Assembly (NCBI GenBank): GCA_026120185.1
Contig: JANUWF010002061.1
Coordinates: 372,001-436,000, forward strand
Length of the DNA stretch: 64,000 nt
Direction of reading: 5' to 3'
From: Voacanga thouarsii
Lineage: Eukaryota; Streptophyta; Magnoliopsida; Gentianales; Apocynaceae
In this document: in pieces, positions 1-19,829 of the stretch
Numbering within the stretch: the stretch's first letter is position 1
Layout: each line of letters opens with the position of its first letter
Made by a program: the position numbers and the translations under genes
The notes under the pieces: model-generated
What the model was told of the DNA's origin: nothing
The model's input: only the letters and a program-made list of their open reading frames with translations
Databases searched by the model: none

Positions 1-134
1 GAACAACGCTTTAAGAAAAAGGCCAGGTTGGATGCATTGTTTGGATTCTGCCACATCCATTTTTGTTGTTTTTTGTTCAATTTTGTTCCGTTTCTTGTAT
101 CACCATGGATATTCTCATCTCCATCTTCTGGTAG

Positions 135-8840
<8,706 letters not shown>

Positions 8841-9219
8841 GATGCCCGAGCTCAATGGGCATAGGACAAGCTACAGAAATTTTGATGTACTCGACAATTT
8901 GTTTTAGAAGTTAATTTAGAGAATCAGTTAATCGGATAAACTATTATTTCATCTATTGCTTCGGAAGCTTATGCTTATGTATACATACTGACTGCATAAT
9001 TGCCATTATCTTGAATTTTACATGTCCCTCGTGAAATACACTTATTTGATAAGATTCACTATTATAATCTTTGTGCTTGAGTTTGGTTTATATGTCTCAT
9101 TTTCTTTTAGTCAATAATGCCAATTCTTGGCATTCTTTACATCCTAAAAGGAACAACAAATAGTCAAAAAGGATGGTTAATTTTTGAGGAGGGGAGCTGA
9201 AAAACGATATATGATAATC
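8841..9219 (+). other. 3' UTR and spacer after the helicase gene
   Basis: AT-rich sequence directly after the helicase stop codon. The first part is presumably 3' UTR, but no poly(A) signal was assigned. No ORF or RNA gene is seen. Confidence 0.5.
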
Positions 9220-9640
9220 AGGTTGAGTTTTATTATTTTCATATAATATTTTCATATAATGTTCGAATTTGAGTTTGATTTTAATGTCAAATATTAGTTT
9301 GAATTTAATTCGTTTAAAGTATTTTAAAATTTGAGTTTGATTATAATAAGTTTAATTTTGAGTTAAAGTTTAAATTTGAATTTAAATTTAAATTTAAGTT
9401 TAAGTTTTAATTTGATTTATATAAATAATTTATAATATAATATATTATAAATAAATTATTATATTAATTAATTAATTGAATATATTCATGAATTTTTAAA
9501 TTTAATGTTTGGATATTTAAATTCTTTGAATTTGGTGAGTTTTGTATTTATTGTTGTAATTTTTTATACTTCATCGGTTTAAATTTAAATATTTAAATTT
9601 TTATATCAATTAAAATAATATGAATAGTTTAAGTCAGAAA
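9220..9640. repeat. Decayed copy of the hAT-like MITE at 2238-2689
   Basis: This block follows 2300-2660 in order. Shared landmarks include TCGAATTTGAG near the start, ATTCGTTTAAA, TTTATAATATAATATATTA and ATTAATTAATTGAA. Most CG-containing or C/G positions of the older-looking copy are T or A here (for example GAGCTC-rich strings became AGTTT or AATTT). The termini are too eroded to place a TIR or a target duplication. Confidence 0.65.
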
Positions 9641-9808
9641 AAATATGAATCAGACGAGAATTTATAGTGGCCGTCATATCTAGCTTGAATAAATCCTGAC
9701 CATGAAATACTCTTAAAATCCATATTTGCGGTTACAAATTTGAATAGCCCCAAATCCATGTTTGTTGTCAAAATCGCCGTTACAAAAACTAAAATCACCA
9801 CATGTAAG

Positions 9809-9867
9809 CAGGGGTGGACGTCCCTATAGGGGTGGGGCCATGGCCCCAAGAATTTAAAAGAAAAAAG

Positions 9868-9907
<40 letters not shown>

Positions 9908-10730
9908 TAAAATAAATTAATCCCCAAATATTTCAAACTAGTCCTTATAGATACTATAAAATAAAATAATAATAAAAAATAAAAAGTTAAAGTTTTCATT
10001 TGAGATCTATTGTTAGCTTAATGAATATGTTTAGTGCAACTTGTAAAGATTTACTTAATATCATTAAAGATAGAGTTACGTTGACTCAATATGAAGATGC
10101 AGATGAAGCTTATGAGGTAATAACTTCATTTGAATTTATTTTCATCATGCATCTCATGCAAACAATCTTGGAGATTTCTAATTTGCTTTCCTAAGCTTTG
10201 CGGTCTCAATCTCAAGACATTTTAAATGCAATACATCTTTTATTGTCCACTAAGTTTCTCATTCAAAAATTGAGAGATGAAAGATAGGATGAATTAATCT
10301 TGAAGGTGAAATCCATTTGTGAAATAGTTAATATACCTATTCTAAATTTAGATGCATATTATATTGTACAAAAAGGAAAAGTCTGTCATCAACAAGAAGT
10401 AATTATATTTGAGCATTACTACATAGTTGACATTTTCAATACTATTATCAACACTCAATTTCAAGAGTTAAATAGCAAATTCAATGAATATACAATATAA
10501 TTTTTAATATATTGTTAGCTTTAAATCCAAAGGAGATGCGTGCATCATTTATGATTGATGATATTAGCAAGTTAGTTGACCCAAATATTTCACTAAATAT
10601 GAGATGACATAATTAAGATTGTAATTTGACCATTTTCATCATGGGGTACAAATTTCTGTTTTTGAAAAGTTGTCTACTATCTGAATTGTGCCAATAGATG
10701 GTCAAAACAAGAAATTTTGAAATTTATATA

Positions 10731-10771
<41 letters not shown>

Positions 10772-11132
10772 TGTGATAACCATTATTTTTACTTTTCTAG
10801 TTTATATAACTACCACGGAGTGATCTTTTTCAACTATAAATATAGTAAAAATCAAATTTCGAAGTAAGATAAAAGATGATTTTCTATCAAATTGTTTGGT
10901 AATATATATTGAAAAGGAAATTATACAAAAATTTAGTATAACTTCACTTATAGATTATTTTTATGATTTGAAAAAGCGACGATCTACATTTTGATGCGTT
11001 ACATTTTCGATATTATATTTTGAAACTTTTGGTCTAGTTTAATATTATTATTTTTATAAATTATTAAACATATCAAACTTAGTTTAATTTGTTATTGACC
11101 TCCCAAATAATCTAATCTTGCTTTCGTCCCTG
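9809..11132 (+). mobile_element. Degenerate hAT transposon, TTF-type/ZMYM1-like transposase remnant
   Basis: The element starts CAGGGGTGGA and ends TTTCGTCCCTG, which are complementary short TIRs. Flanks are CATGTAAG (9801-9808) and CATGTAAA (11133-11140), an 8-bp target duplication with one mismatch. The interior carries C-terminal pieces of the plant TTF-type/ZMYM1-like hAT transposase in changing frames: EAYEVITSFEFIFIMHLM near 10080-10160, an IEHHYxVDIF-like stretch near 10410-10440, and the dimerisation region near 10800-10990 (an ATTTERSFS-like start, a DYFYDLKKRRSTF-like end). Frameshifts, stops, and (TA)n tracts at ~9870 and ~10735 break it. The N-terminal zinc finger and catalytic part are missing, so it is an internally deleted, dead copy. 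Confidence 0.85.
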
Positions 11133-11140
11133 CATGTAAA

Positions 11141-11483
11141 CCAACTTGAAAATTCCCTTGAGAAAAAAAAAAAAAAATCTTTTGAAGGTACGTAGCTAGC
11201 CATCTCTTCCTTGCCATTTTCATTTGAGGTTTCATAATTTATAAGGATTCGAATTGTACAATAAATTATACTTATCAGACATAAGTTTATGTGAAAAGAA
11301 TTTGTAAAATAAAACGATATTGTTCTAAATTAAAAGTTTTATTGTCAGGCATAATATATATTATTCATACACTCTTATACATTGATTCTTTTAATTTACA
11401 CCGTCAAATTACTACACAAATTATGTACCGATTTCCTATTTCCTATACTCGACATATATATATTTTTGTGAATAATACATGTT
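11141..11483. other. Spacer, nothing recognised
   Basis: AT-rich sequence between the hAT element and the duplicated block. It has a 15-base A run near 11165 and no supported gene. Confidence 0.4.
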
Positions 11484-13170
11484 GAGGTCAATGCTCATGA
11501 TCAGTATCTTTTTGTGGCAAGAATGCTATGGTGAAACCTAGTTTCCATATGGCAAGGTATAGTTATAATTAAGATCCAGTAGTTGGATGTAAAAATATAT
11601 AGAGTAATCACTTTGTAATGCAAGTTTACAAACTATAAAAGAGATTCTACTAATCTCTTTTTTATTAAATACGAATAAAAGTTAACATATCAAATTAAGT
11701 ATTAGAAAGAATAAGAGTTGTCTGCATAACTCTTACAAGAAAATAATTTTATGATAACATTTATTACATTTATATGAAAATAAAAAGTAAGAGTTTTAGG
11801 GAGTAATATCATGACAAAAAGTAACTTCATGTTAACATTTATTACGTCTAATTAATGTATGAAAGCAAAAAAAGATAGGAATTCCAAAAAGTAATAGTAG
11901 TAAAATTATATATACATACTAATTAAATGCCAATATTATCGTTATTCTTGCTTTTTATTTCTGTACGTATGGAACATATTGTAGGGTTTTACATAGCAAA
12001 ACCAAGATCTAACAAACTATATATTGACCTACCTTTTCATTTAATGATTTCTTACACTTATATTCGGGTTAAAAATCAATGTTATTGCGTACTTCTCCTA
12101 AACAAAGTGAAGAGAGATATGATGAACACTACAAACGAAGAATCAAGAAGGATTACACACACAAACACATTTAGGAAATTTCAATGCCTAATCGGTCTAA
12201 TAAGTTCTTGCTCAATATATCTTTTTTAGCAAAAATAATACACGATTAAACCTAGTTTTCATATCACAATTAGGTAGGGTTCTCACTGTATCTTAGGGCC
12301 AAGTAGTTGGATACAGGGATATATAGAGTAATTACTTTGTGATGCAATTTTATTAGAAACTCTAAACGGAGGGTATACCAATTCTCTTTTTTATGATTTG
12401 GGGCTGCATAATTTGTCAGCTTCAAATTGCACGTCCAGCTGACAAACATATTTCGCGTTGAAGCAATTCAATGACTTTTAATTGTTGACATTGCAGGGTC
12501 CAAAAGGACTCACCTTAATTTATGCGAAAATTTATCCATTTTTCACGAAATTATTTATCAGTTTTGTGCATAACTGTGTAAGAGTTTGTGTATCAATCCT
12601 CACTATTTAGGACTGACAAATTATATAACCCCTAACTCCGTTTTTATTATACATGTAAGAGAAATCAATGTACTAAAGGATTAGAAAATAAGAGTTGTTG
12701 GAATCAATTTCATGAGAAAATAACTTCATGGTAATATTTATTACATTTTAATTATATATATGTGTCAAAACAAAAAGCCTAGGGAACAATATCACAATAT
12801 CACGATAGAAAATAATTGTATGTTAACATTTATTATATCTTATACGTACAGAAATAAAAGAGAAAAATTTTAAAAAGTAATATATAAAGATATAATTATA
12901 TATGTATACGTACTAAATCCAATATTATTGTTATTCTTATGACACATAATATAGGGTTTTACGTAGCAAAGTCAAGATCCTAGCAACTCATTGACCTATC
13001 ATTTCATTTAAATCAATCTCTTATGCTCCCTCGAGCTTGCTGGTCCTTCAAGCAGTTCCTCCTTCCATATATCTTCTCAACAAAGTGAAGATCAGTTGTG
13101 ATAATCACTACAAATGAAGGATTACACACACATATACAGATTCAGGGAATCTAATCATAAGCAATAGAAA
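11484..13170 (+). repeat. Diverged tandem duplication, two units of about 720 bp
   Basis: Unit 1 is about 11484-12225 and unit 2 about 12226-13170. Ordered matching landmarks are AAACCTAGTTTCCATAT / AAACCTAGTTTTCATAT, AGTAGTTGGAT (11578 / 12303), AACATTTATTA, AGGGTTTTACATAGCAAA / AGGGTTTTACGTAGCAAA (about 11982 / 12953) and AAGGATTACACACACA. The spacing between landmarks grows from about 725 to about 970 because unit 2 contains the insertion at 12395-12640. No coding capacity is seen. Confidence 0.75.
12395..12640. mobile_element. MITE inserted in the second duplicated unit
   Basis: A 246-bp insert absent from the matching place in unit 1 (near 11665). Its ends form a TIR of about 25 bp: GGGGCTGCATAATTTGTCAG at the left, GGGGTTATATAATTTGTCAG when the right end is reverse-complemented. 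TTTTTAT flanks both sides (12388-12394 and 12641-12647). No ORF is present. The superfamily is not certain: a 7-8 bp duplication suggests hAT, while the GGGG start also occurs in other groups. Confidence 0.7.
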
Positions 13171-13561
13171 TCTTCAATTGATAATCTATATTGGATTCAC
13201 TGTATATGTTGCATACGTTATTTGTTATATATACGTAATTTGTGTTAATTTTGTGAATGAACCAATAATTTAAACGGGTATCATCTTTACCATTTTGTTT
13301 TTAGGTATGGGATCATATATAGTAAATAGGAATTATGTTGATTTGGACCTTCTCACATATATACTTGAACGCATTTTAAGTAATCCTAAAACATATATAT
13401 ATGTGGCTTAATCATCAACAGATTAGCACAATATGAACCAAAAGGAGTGACTGTACAAAAAGAAAAATCAGCCAAGAAATTATTGGAAACAATCTAAGAG
13501 ATAGGAAATATATTTAAATGTCCAAAGATAGTGCCAATATGAAATCTAAACTCCCACATAC

Positions 13562-13633
<72 letters not shown>

Positions 13634-14250
13634 AGAACTGTTCTATGTTCACATCCTCAAATTTATAGATTATATGCAAAATAGTTACCAGTTTACACTT
13701 TGGTTGGTGAATTAATGAGTCATCACTGACTTGTTGATTGGGTTCAATGAAGAAATACAAATTTACTGTAAATTTTCTTTTTGTGGCTAAATTTTTTGTT
13801 ATTTAGAATAAGAGATTATTTGAACTGACTTGAATAAAAATTTATGGTTAAAGCAAATGAACAAAACAGAAACATGGAAAATGATTAATGCTTCTGTTAG
13901 GTGTAGTTAATTAGAAAGGAATCCAGGGGGAGGAGGAAGCACCGTTGCAAGTGGGAAAAGATGGAAACCACATATTCACAAAACCAGAACGTTTCTACAC
14001 CCACAGGAACAAAAGAAAAGAAGAGAAGAGATGAGATGAGGACGAAGTTGGCGAAGAAAGAAAGAGAACGAAAGGAAAAGAGCCGTTTCACGCAGGAAGT
14101 CACGCCAAGAAGAAGGACGGTCTTCAGTTTGCCACGGGGAGGTTTTTACATGCATCACCATACAGATGGTGATTAATTTCCAAAATCACATTGACACATA
14201 AGGAAGGTGCATTATGGCTGAGTAATCCTACTTTGGATTTTTCTATCTCT
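13171..14250. other. Upstream spacer of the RING-H2 gene with compound (AT)n(AG)n microsatellite
   Basis: No gene is supported. A pure (AT)n tract followed by (AG)n occupies about 13564-13632, and the apparent ORFs across it on both strands are repeat artefacts. A purine-rich stretch lies at 14000-14100. Confidence 0.6.
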
Positions 14251-14267
14251 CTCGCATCGCTGTATTT

Positions 14268-14277
14268 CCTATAAAAC
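14268..14277 (+). promoter_or_regulatory. Probable TATA box of the RING-H2 gene
   Basis: CTATAAAAC lies just upstream of a pyrimidine-rich leader (14280-14400) typical of plant 5' UTRs. Transcription would start near 14300. The leader ends at a GGTAAG-type donor at 14397/14398. Confidence 0.5.
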
Positions 14278-14299
14278 CATCCTTTTTCTCCCGTCAGTT

Positions 14300-15976
14300 T
14301 CATTCACAACTCTTGCTTTTGCTTTCTGCTACTCTTTGCTTTCTCCGCTGAGTGGTTTCAGGTTTCGTCTGAGTTCTTGAGTTTCAGGAGTTCAGGGTAA
14401 GGCCTTCGAACTCCTCTTCTTCGATCTTCAAAGGTGTTCCTGTTTTCGTTTCCTTCTCTCTGTGGTATAATCTGTGTACCCTTTTCCTTCTATTAACTCT
14501 CATTTTTGTTCGTCGCTTGAGTCAAGCTTTTCCGTTTAGTTTAGACTGGAAGAGAAGTCATTTCATGTTCAAATCTTTCTTGTTTGATGGAGCTCCAATT
14601 TTTGCTCTCATCACTGGTCATGGCTTTCTCTTGTCAAACTAAAGGCATCAAAAGAACAAAGCCTTCATCCCCTTTTTTCTGTCCCGTTTTCTTTTTGATT
14701 ATCAACCAAAGGTTACATGCAGTCCATCTTCTACGGCCTTCGGCCCTCTCCAGAGGAACAGTGGAAGGAAAATGAAAAAATAAAAGAAAAACCCTGATTT
14801 TGACTGATACTTTTTCCTTTCTCATTTTTATTTGAAAAATTAAAACTCAACCCCTTTTTCTCCAATGATTTTTGGTTTAACTGGAATCAGAAGTCGTCGA
14901 TCTATAATCATGCATGCCCGGAGAGTGTTTTTTTTTTTTTTTGTCATTTTCAGATTTCCTTCACTTTTTCAACCGACCCTTCGCCCATCCCCGCCCCATC
15001 GTGCTAGTCAAGTGACAGATCGCTGATATATGACCATGCATGTTGATTTTTTTTTTTAATTTCATTTTGAGTTAATAAAATCTCAGATCTGGTGTTTTCG
15101 AGCATAAAAATTAAATTTTCTTGGCGATCCAAGCCTGTTTGTCGAATCAATCACATACATGATGTGATTAGAGCCTTGATATTCGATCTGGACCAAGGAT
15201 GTTTTTCAAGCATGTTTCTTTCGTGGGTTTTATGTTTCAAAATAATTAATTAATTGTTAATGATTTGATTTCTAATCAGTTTGATTTAATTTTGCAGCTT
15301 TTGTTCGTAAGATCTACCAAAAGGTACCACTTATATGCTTCTATCTTCACTTTTCTTTTCTTTTTTTTTGGTCTTAAGGAGTTTTTATAAAAAAATTAAG
15401 TGATAGTGTTGATCTTTTGTGTGTTTCCATTTTTAATTATGAACTAATTAAGATCTGAAGTAATTAATTAGGAAGTGAATTAATCTAATCTATAGTATAT
15501 GTTCTGCTGGATCTTTGCAAATTTTTATAGTTTCCTATAATTAAGTTCAAGAGATTGGTTTTTTTTTTTTTTTGGTGAGTAATTCAAAGGATGAGTTCAG
15601 TCTGTCAAACAAGGACGGATTTGGGGGCAGGGGTATCATTGGCCCCCAAAACCTTTTTCCAATCCTGGTCCTAGGAAAATTAAAAACTTTTTTTAAAATT
15701 TTATTTCTTAACTTTAAAAATTTTGATATTATTTTTATTATGTTGTTTCATGTAATTTGCCCTCCAACTCCAACTTTCTGTACCGTAAAATAATTGAAAA
15801 TTTGCTTACTTTCACCGCAATTATTCCTTAATTACCCTTTACATTTCTTTTTTTGGTTAAATGTTTTCATGGAAGGTTTATTTGATTTCAAGAACATGCA
15901 TGCACCAGTATCTGAAATCTTTTGATCCTGCAGCTTTGTGTTTTCAGCTTCAGAGAAACTTGAGTAGACATCCTTG
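14300..15976 (+). other. 5' leader of the RING-H2 gene with two introns
   Basis: The likely leader exons are about 14300-14397, 15299-15323 and 15948-15976. Their borders are AGGG/GTAAGG, TTTTGCAG/CTTT, AAAG/GTACC and GTTTTCAG/CTTC. The introns (14398-15298 and 15324-15947) are T-rich. The second contains a short hAT-like insertion. Leader introns are common in plant regulatory genes. The borders come from consensus only. Confidence 0.55.
15610..15785. mobile_element. Possible short hAT derivative in the leader intron
   Basis: The left end CAAGGACGGA followed by a GGGGGCAGGGG..GGCCCCC stretch resembles the left end of the hAT element at 9809 (CAGGGGTGGA then GGGGTGGGGCCATGGCCCC). The right end CTCCAACTTTCTGTACCG resembles CTTTCGTCCCTG. 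No convincing target duplication remains, so this is a tentative family assignment. Confidence 0.4.
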
Positions 15977-18287
15977 ATGGAAGCACGAGGCAGCAACAAC
16001 AATTTCCCCCGCGGTGGAAACCTCACCAATGGCATTGGCAATATATTCAACGCTGGGTCTAGTTCTTCAGTCCATGAAGGCGGCGGGGGCTACATCACTC
16101 CGCCAGCTCCAGTGACCTCTCTCGTCCAAGTCACTGGGGGAGGTGGACAGCGTTCATCCCAAAATGCTCCTCCGGCTTTCACAGAGCTGTTACGAGACCA
16201 GCACGTCTCATTGCTCAATGGTGGCAGACTAGTGGTTGAGTTGCGCATAGAAAGTCATCCGGCTCCTGTCCAGGAAGTAGTAGCTTCAACAGACTCTGGT
16301 TCAAGTGCTGATAACAACTCTGGACCTGGTACGGGAAATGATTCATCTGATGGTCCACGTTGCAGATGTGGAAGAAAGAGGAAAACCCCCGAATCTGGGG
16401 GTGCTTCTGCGAATCTGAATCGCAATGAAAATGCAACTCCTGCTGCTGATGAAGATGGGGAGTGTGAATGCGAGATCCCTCCCGTGCAAGGGAATTCTTC
16501 TGGAAGCATGAGCCCACATGATGCCTCCAGTAACCATGGACATGCTAATCAACCAAACCAGGCAAGTCCAGAAGGCGAGATTGAAATCATAGGAGCAGTT
16601 TCCTCCCAAGGAAATCCAAACATGGCAAACCGTGATGTAAACAGCAACAGAAGTGGTCGATCGAGGAGGAGGGGACCACCCCAAAGAAGCGTGATATCTG
16701 GCAATTCTTCGGCTCAAACCCCCGTATATCAACCCCCTCCCATTCCTGTTCGACAAGGTATGATAACTGTCGGAGAACATCAAGTGCCATTCAGAATTCG
16801 AGACTACGTCGCTAGACGATCTACTCAGCCGTCTGCATTTAACTTGCCAACATCACAACTAACACCAGGAGGGGGCCTTGGGTCAAGGGTGGACCCGCCT
16901 CCTCACTCTCCCAGCTATGTACTTGCCGCGCTCTCTGATACTCCGGCAGGTACTTTGGGGCAAACATCTGGTGATCCCAACCCCCAACAAGGCAATCCCT
17001 CGACTGGAAACGTCACCGTCCATCCTTTACCGCGATCTGGTGGATTGCTTGAACAAATATTTTATGGGCCAAATGGAATTATTACACGCAATGCCAATCG
17101 TGGCCCTAGTGGTGGCGGCGGTCACAACATGGAGCTGAGGTCCGGCATCAACCGAAGAGACCCCAGACTCAACAGTGAACCGAATGGTAATCCGCCAATT
17201 GGGAATGTTCAGCAAGTGGCTACTTCGGTGACTCCTGAACGCATCTTTGCGCCACCTTTTCCATCCATTGCAGACCAATATTTTGCAGATTTTCTTGCTG
17301 GCGATAGGGAAGCAGCTCAGAGACTCCACAGGCATACGGTATGGTTTCTCTTCTCTCTCTCTTTCTCTAAAATTGTTTCTATACTAACCTGGGACATGGA
17401 ATATAATACAACTTTGTGTGATTTCTGAGTTGTTCCCTGTTATGCAAAAGGTTCGCCGTGTCCTAAATCTTCTTCAGGGACGTCATATTTTTGCTCAAGG
17501 AAATCAGGTTAGGTTCCTATCCATTTTTTTGGATGTTACAATCCTAATATTGTGTGCCTTATTGTACTAACCTGCTTTGTCAAGTTGAAATTTGGATTCT
17601 ATATTCCAGTGCTCCCAGAGATAAGTATAATCAATTCCAATATATATATGTTTTATTTATTTATTTATTTTATATCTCACATGACTCAATCAAAGGATGT
17701 CGGTCATGTTTCAGGTGCTAAATAACAACAATGAGGAGCTTGATGGTATGCGTCTTGACATAGATAGAATGACTTATGAGGTAATACATTGTAAAAGGAA
17801 GTGATTAAATCGATTCTTTCAGATTCAGCAGAATATATATTCAATCTTCTTCGGCTAATTTCATGAACGATTTATCATACAACGATGGTTTAAACCGCAG
17901 GACCTGCTGGCGCTTGAAGAGCGAATTGGAGATGTCAACACTGGACTGAGCGAGGAAGTTATTATGCAACGTCTGAAGCCTCGCAAACATCGTATTTACA
18001 AAAATAAAACTCCTGAGGAGCCAGAAACATGCTGCATATGCTTGGTAAGAGCCTCCACTCGTAGGTTCTCCATACGAACCCTTGATTAATTTCAGTTTAA
18101 CGTGTATTTATTCCTTTTCTCCCTCCCTTTCTGTGGTCAGGATGAATTTGAGAACCGCCAAGAACTTGGAAAACTCGACTGTGGACATAACTTTCACTTT
18201 GATTGCATCAAACAGTGGCTCATGCAGAAGAACTTTTGCCCCATCTGCAAGAAAACTGCACTGCCACCACCTAAGGAAGAAGCCTGA
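15977..18287 (+). CDS. RING-H2 E3 ubiquitin ligase, MBR/HIP1/RHG1A-like
   Basis: Five coding exons: 15977-17338, 17451-17507, 17715-17780, 17901-18044, 18141-18287 (TGA), all in phase 0, giving 591 residues. The ATG at 15977 is the first in the exon and opens MEARGSNNNF. The first 454 residues are low-complexity (Ser, Gly, Asn, Pro), with a basic CGRKRK cluster that could be a nuclear signal. A conserved coiled stretch (DLLALEERIGDVNTGLSEE) precedes the C-terminal RING-H2: C539-x2-C542-x14-C557-x-H559-x2-H562-x2-C565-x10-C576-x2-C579, with the KQWL and CPIC signatures. All eight zinc ligands are present, so E2 binding and ligase activity are expected. The LEERIG..GLSEE plus terminal RING layout is that of the plant MBR1/2 and HIP1/RHG1A group. 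The substrate is unknown. Confidence 0.9.
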
Positions 18288-19285
18288 ATTCTGCTTTCTC
18301 TTATCAAATGCTAGGGTTGAAGATATGGTGGATGTTTTCATGTTTCTGTTTGTCATTGAAATAAGTACTCCATTTGCTGCTGGAGCGTTTCTTTGGCATG
18401 TTCTCTAAATCTTCGTTGAAGACTTTCAAGCTTGTTTAAGTTTAATTTGGTTGTTGTTGTGTATTAAGACCATTTATTTCCTTTCGTTCTGCTGTGTAAT
18501 TTGGTTTATTTTCTAGTTTGGACATCTTAAATGTTTGTTGCTGAGATACAGCCTTTATGTACTGATCCGTGGTTTCCAATAATTACTCTGTTGTTTTATT
18601 ACCAACTGTTTAACTGCCATTTCTGTTAAGTGGTTTTAATTACTAGTTATATGTATCTCACAGAACCCATCAACCTAAGCTTTAGTCAGAAGCCATAAGA
18701 GAAGTTGGGCACTTGGGCTTCCACTCACTAGAATACTTCGATGTTTCGTCTTTTCTTTAGCCAATGCATGAATGCCAAGCTTAGGTATAATCGGATCAGA
18801 CCCAAGTATTAGAACCAAACCAAACCAAAACCGCAGGTTTCAATAGTATCCATTCCACTACCATGGAACTACTCGTACCTCCTCTCGCACCCCCCCCCCC
18901 AATCTTGCATGGGGAATGCATTCTTGTAGACTTGAACCAACCTCTTCTTGCTCTTTTCAGGGTTACTACGAATTTAAAAAACCAGTCCTCTACTTTGGAA
19001 ATTTGGAATCCAACTAGATGTTGAGATGAAAGATATTCCAAGTTCTTCAAAAACCCTAATCTTGTAGAAGGCAGCAAAATGAAAACCGAATTCTCAAAGC
19101 TAGCAGAACAAGTGGAAACAGTTTAGGAAAAGAGAAACACCAAAAGCGATTGCAACAAACAGAACTAAAGCAGAAGAACACCAAACTCTAGCGCCAAGAA
19201 GGATGAAAAGACAAACGCCGGCATGAGTGAGATAAAGAGAGGAAAATGGCCTTCCACCAAAACTATCAAACATTCTTTAACCTTT
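18288..19285. other. RING-H2 3' UTR and following spacer
   Basis: The 3' UTR probably covers the first 300 bases. The rest has no supported gene. A 93-codon minus-strand reading frame at 18796-19077 lacks family resemblance and spans a C10 run. Confidence 0.5.
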
Positions 19286-19335
19286 CTCAACAACAACAAC
19301 AAAGCCTTAATCCCAAGTAACTTGGGGTCAGCTAA
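19286..19335. repeat. Au-SINE-like fragment
   Basis: CAACAACAACAACAAAGCC followed by TTAATCCCAAGTAACTTGGG and GTCAGCTAA resembles the conserved end of plant Au-type SINEs (AACAAAGCCTTA..CCCAA..TTGGGGTCGGCTA). Only about 50 bp is recognisable. No full SINE with Pol III boxes is seen. Confidence 0.45.
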
Positions 19336-19743
19336 TTCTTTAACCTTTCTAAATCAAAAAATTGTGACTCTCTCCATTTATAACAAAATACTTTGGTCTC
19401 GCTTAAGAAAGCTATCCTATATTGGGGTAAAGAACGGACATATTATTATGAAGAGGTAAATACGGTGCAAAAACTCCTAACTAAGAATAGGATATTCTCG
19501 CAAGAATGGAAGGAAACATATGCATACATGATTAGCTGATCATAAGTGAAAATGTAAATGATCATGCAAACTCCACCCTTCTCCAGAAGAGATTTTATAG
19601 TTACTATTGCTATGATTTGCACTAGTGGTTTTATAGATTTGATTAATTAACACTTACTATATTGCTATATTTTAACCTTGTCAGGGTGAGGGTTTATCTT
19701 ATTATGACAAATTAATAAAATGGTTTTGATAAAATTTCAGTGT

Positions 19744-19817
19744 GGTCCCGTAGCTCAGTTGGTTAGAGCGTTGGTCTTATGAGCCGAAGGTCGCGGGTTC
19801 GAGCCCCGCCGGGACCA
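19744..19817 (+). tRNA. tRNA gene, anticodon read as UAU (Ile) by position
   Basis: A complete 74-nt cloverleaf: acceptor GGTCCCG/CGGGACC (7 of 7 pairs), D arm GCTC..GAGC, anticodon stem TTGGT/GCCGA with two G-U pairs, T arm GCGGG/CCCGC with loop TTCGAGC, discriminator A. The internal Pol III boxes are clear (TAGCTCAGTTGG and GGTTCGAGCCC), and a T-rich terminator follows at 19818. The seven-base anticodon loop is CTTATGA, placing T34-A35-T36 at 19778-19780. There is no intron. G37 and the absence of an intron are unusual for a plant tRNA-Ile(UAU). A tRNA-Met(CAU) with C34 changed to T is an alternative reading. Confidence 0.93.
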
Positions 19818-19829
19818 TTTTTGTTTTTT

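Noticed and set aside
11927..12229. 100-codon plus-strand ORF
   Set aside because: It lies inside the diverged tandem duplication, and the matching part of unit 2 is not open, so it is not under coding constraint.
13494..13760. Reading frames on both strands near 13.5-13.7 kb
   Set aside because: They are produced by the (AT)n(AG)n microsatellite (IYIYI and SLSLSL or ERERER runs) and have no domain.
16215..17335. Several minus-strand and second-frame ORFs of 67-146 codons
   Set aside because: They overlap the first large coding exon of the RING-H2 gene and reflect its composition. The spliced plus-strand product explains the region.
18796..19077. Minus-strand ORF of 93 codons
   Set aside because: No recognisable domain, crosses a C10 run, and there is no promoter or splice context.
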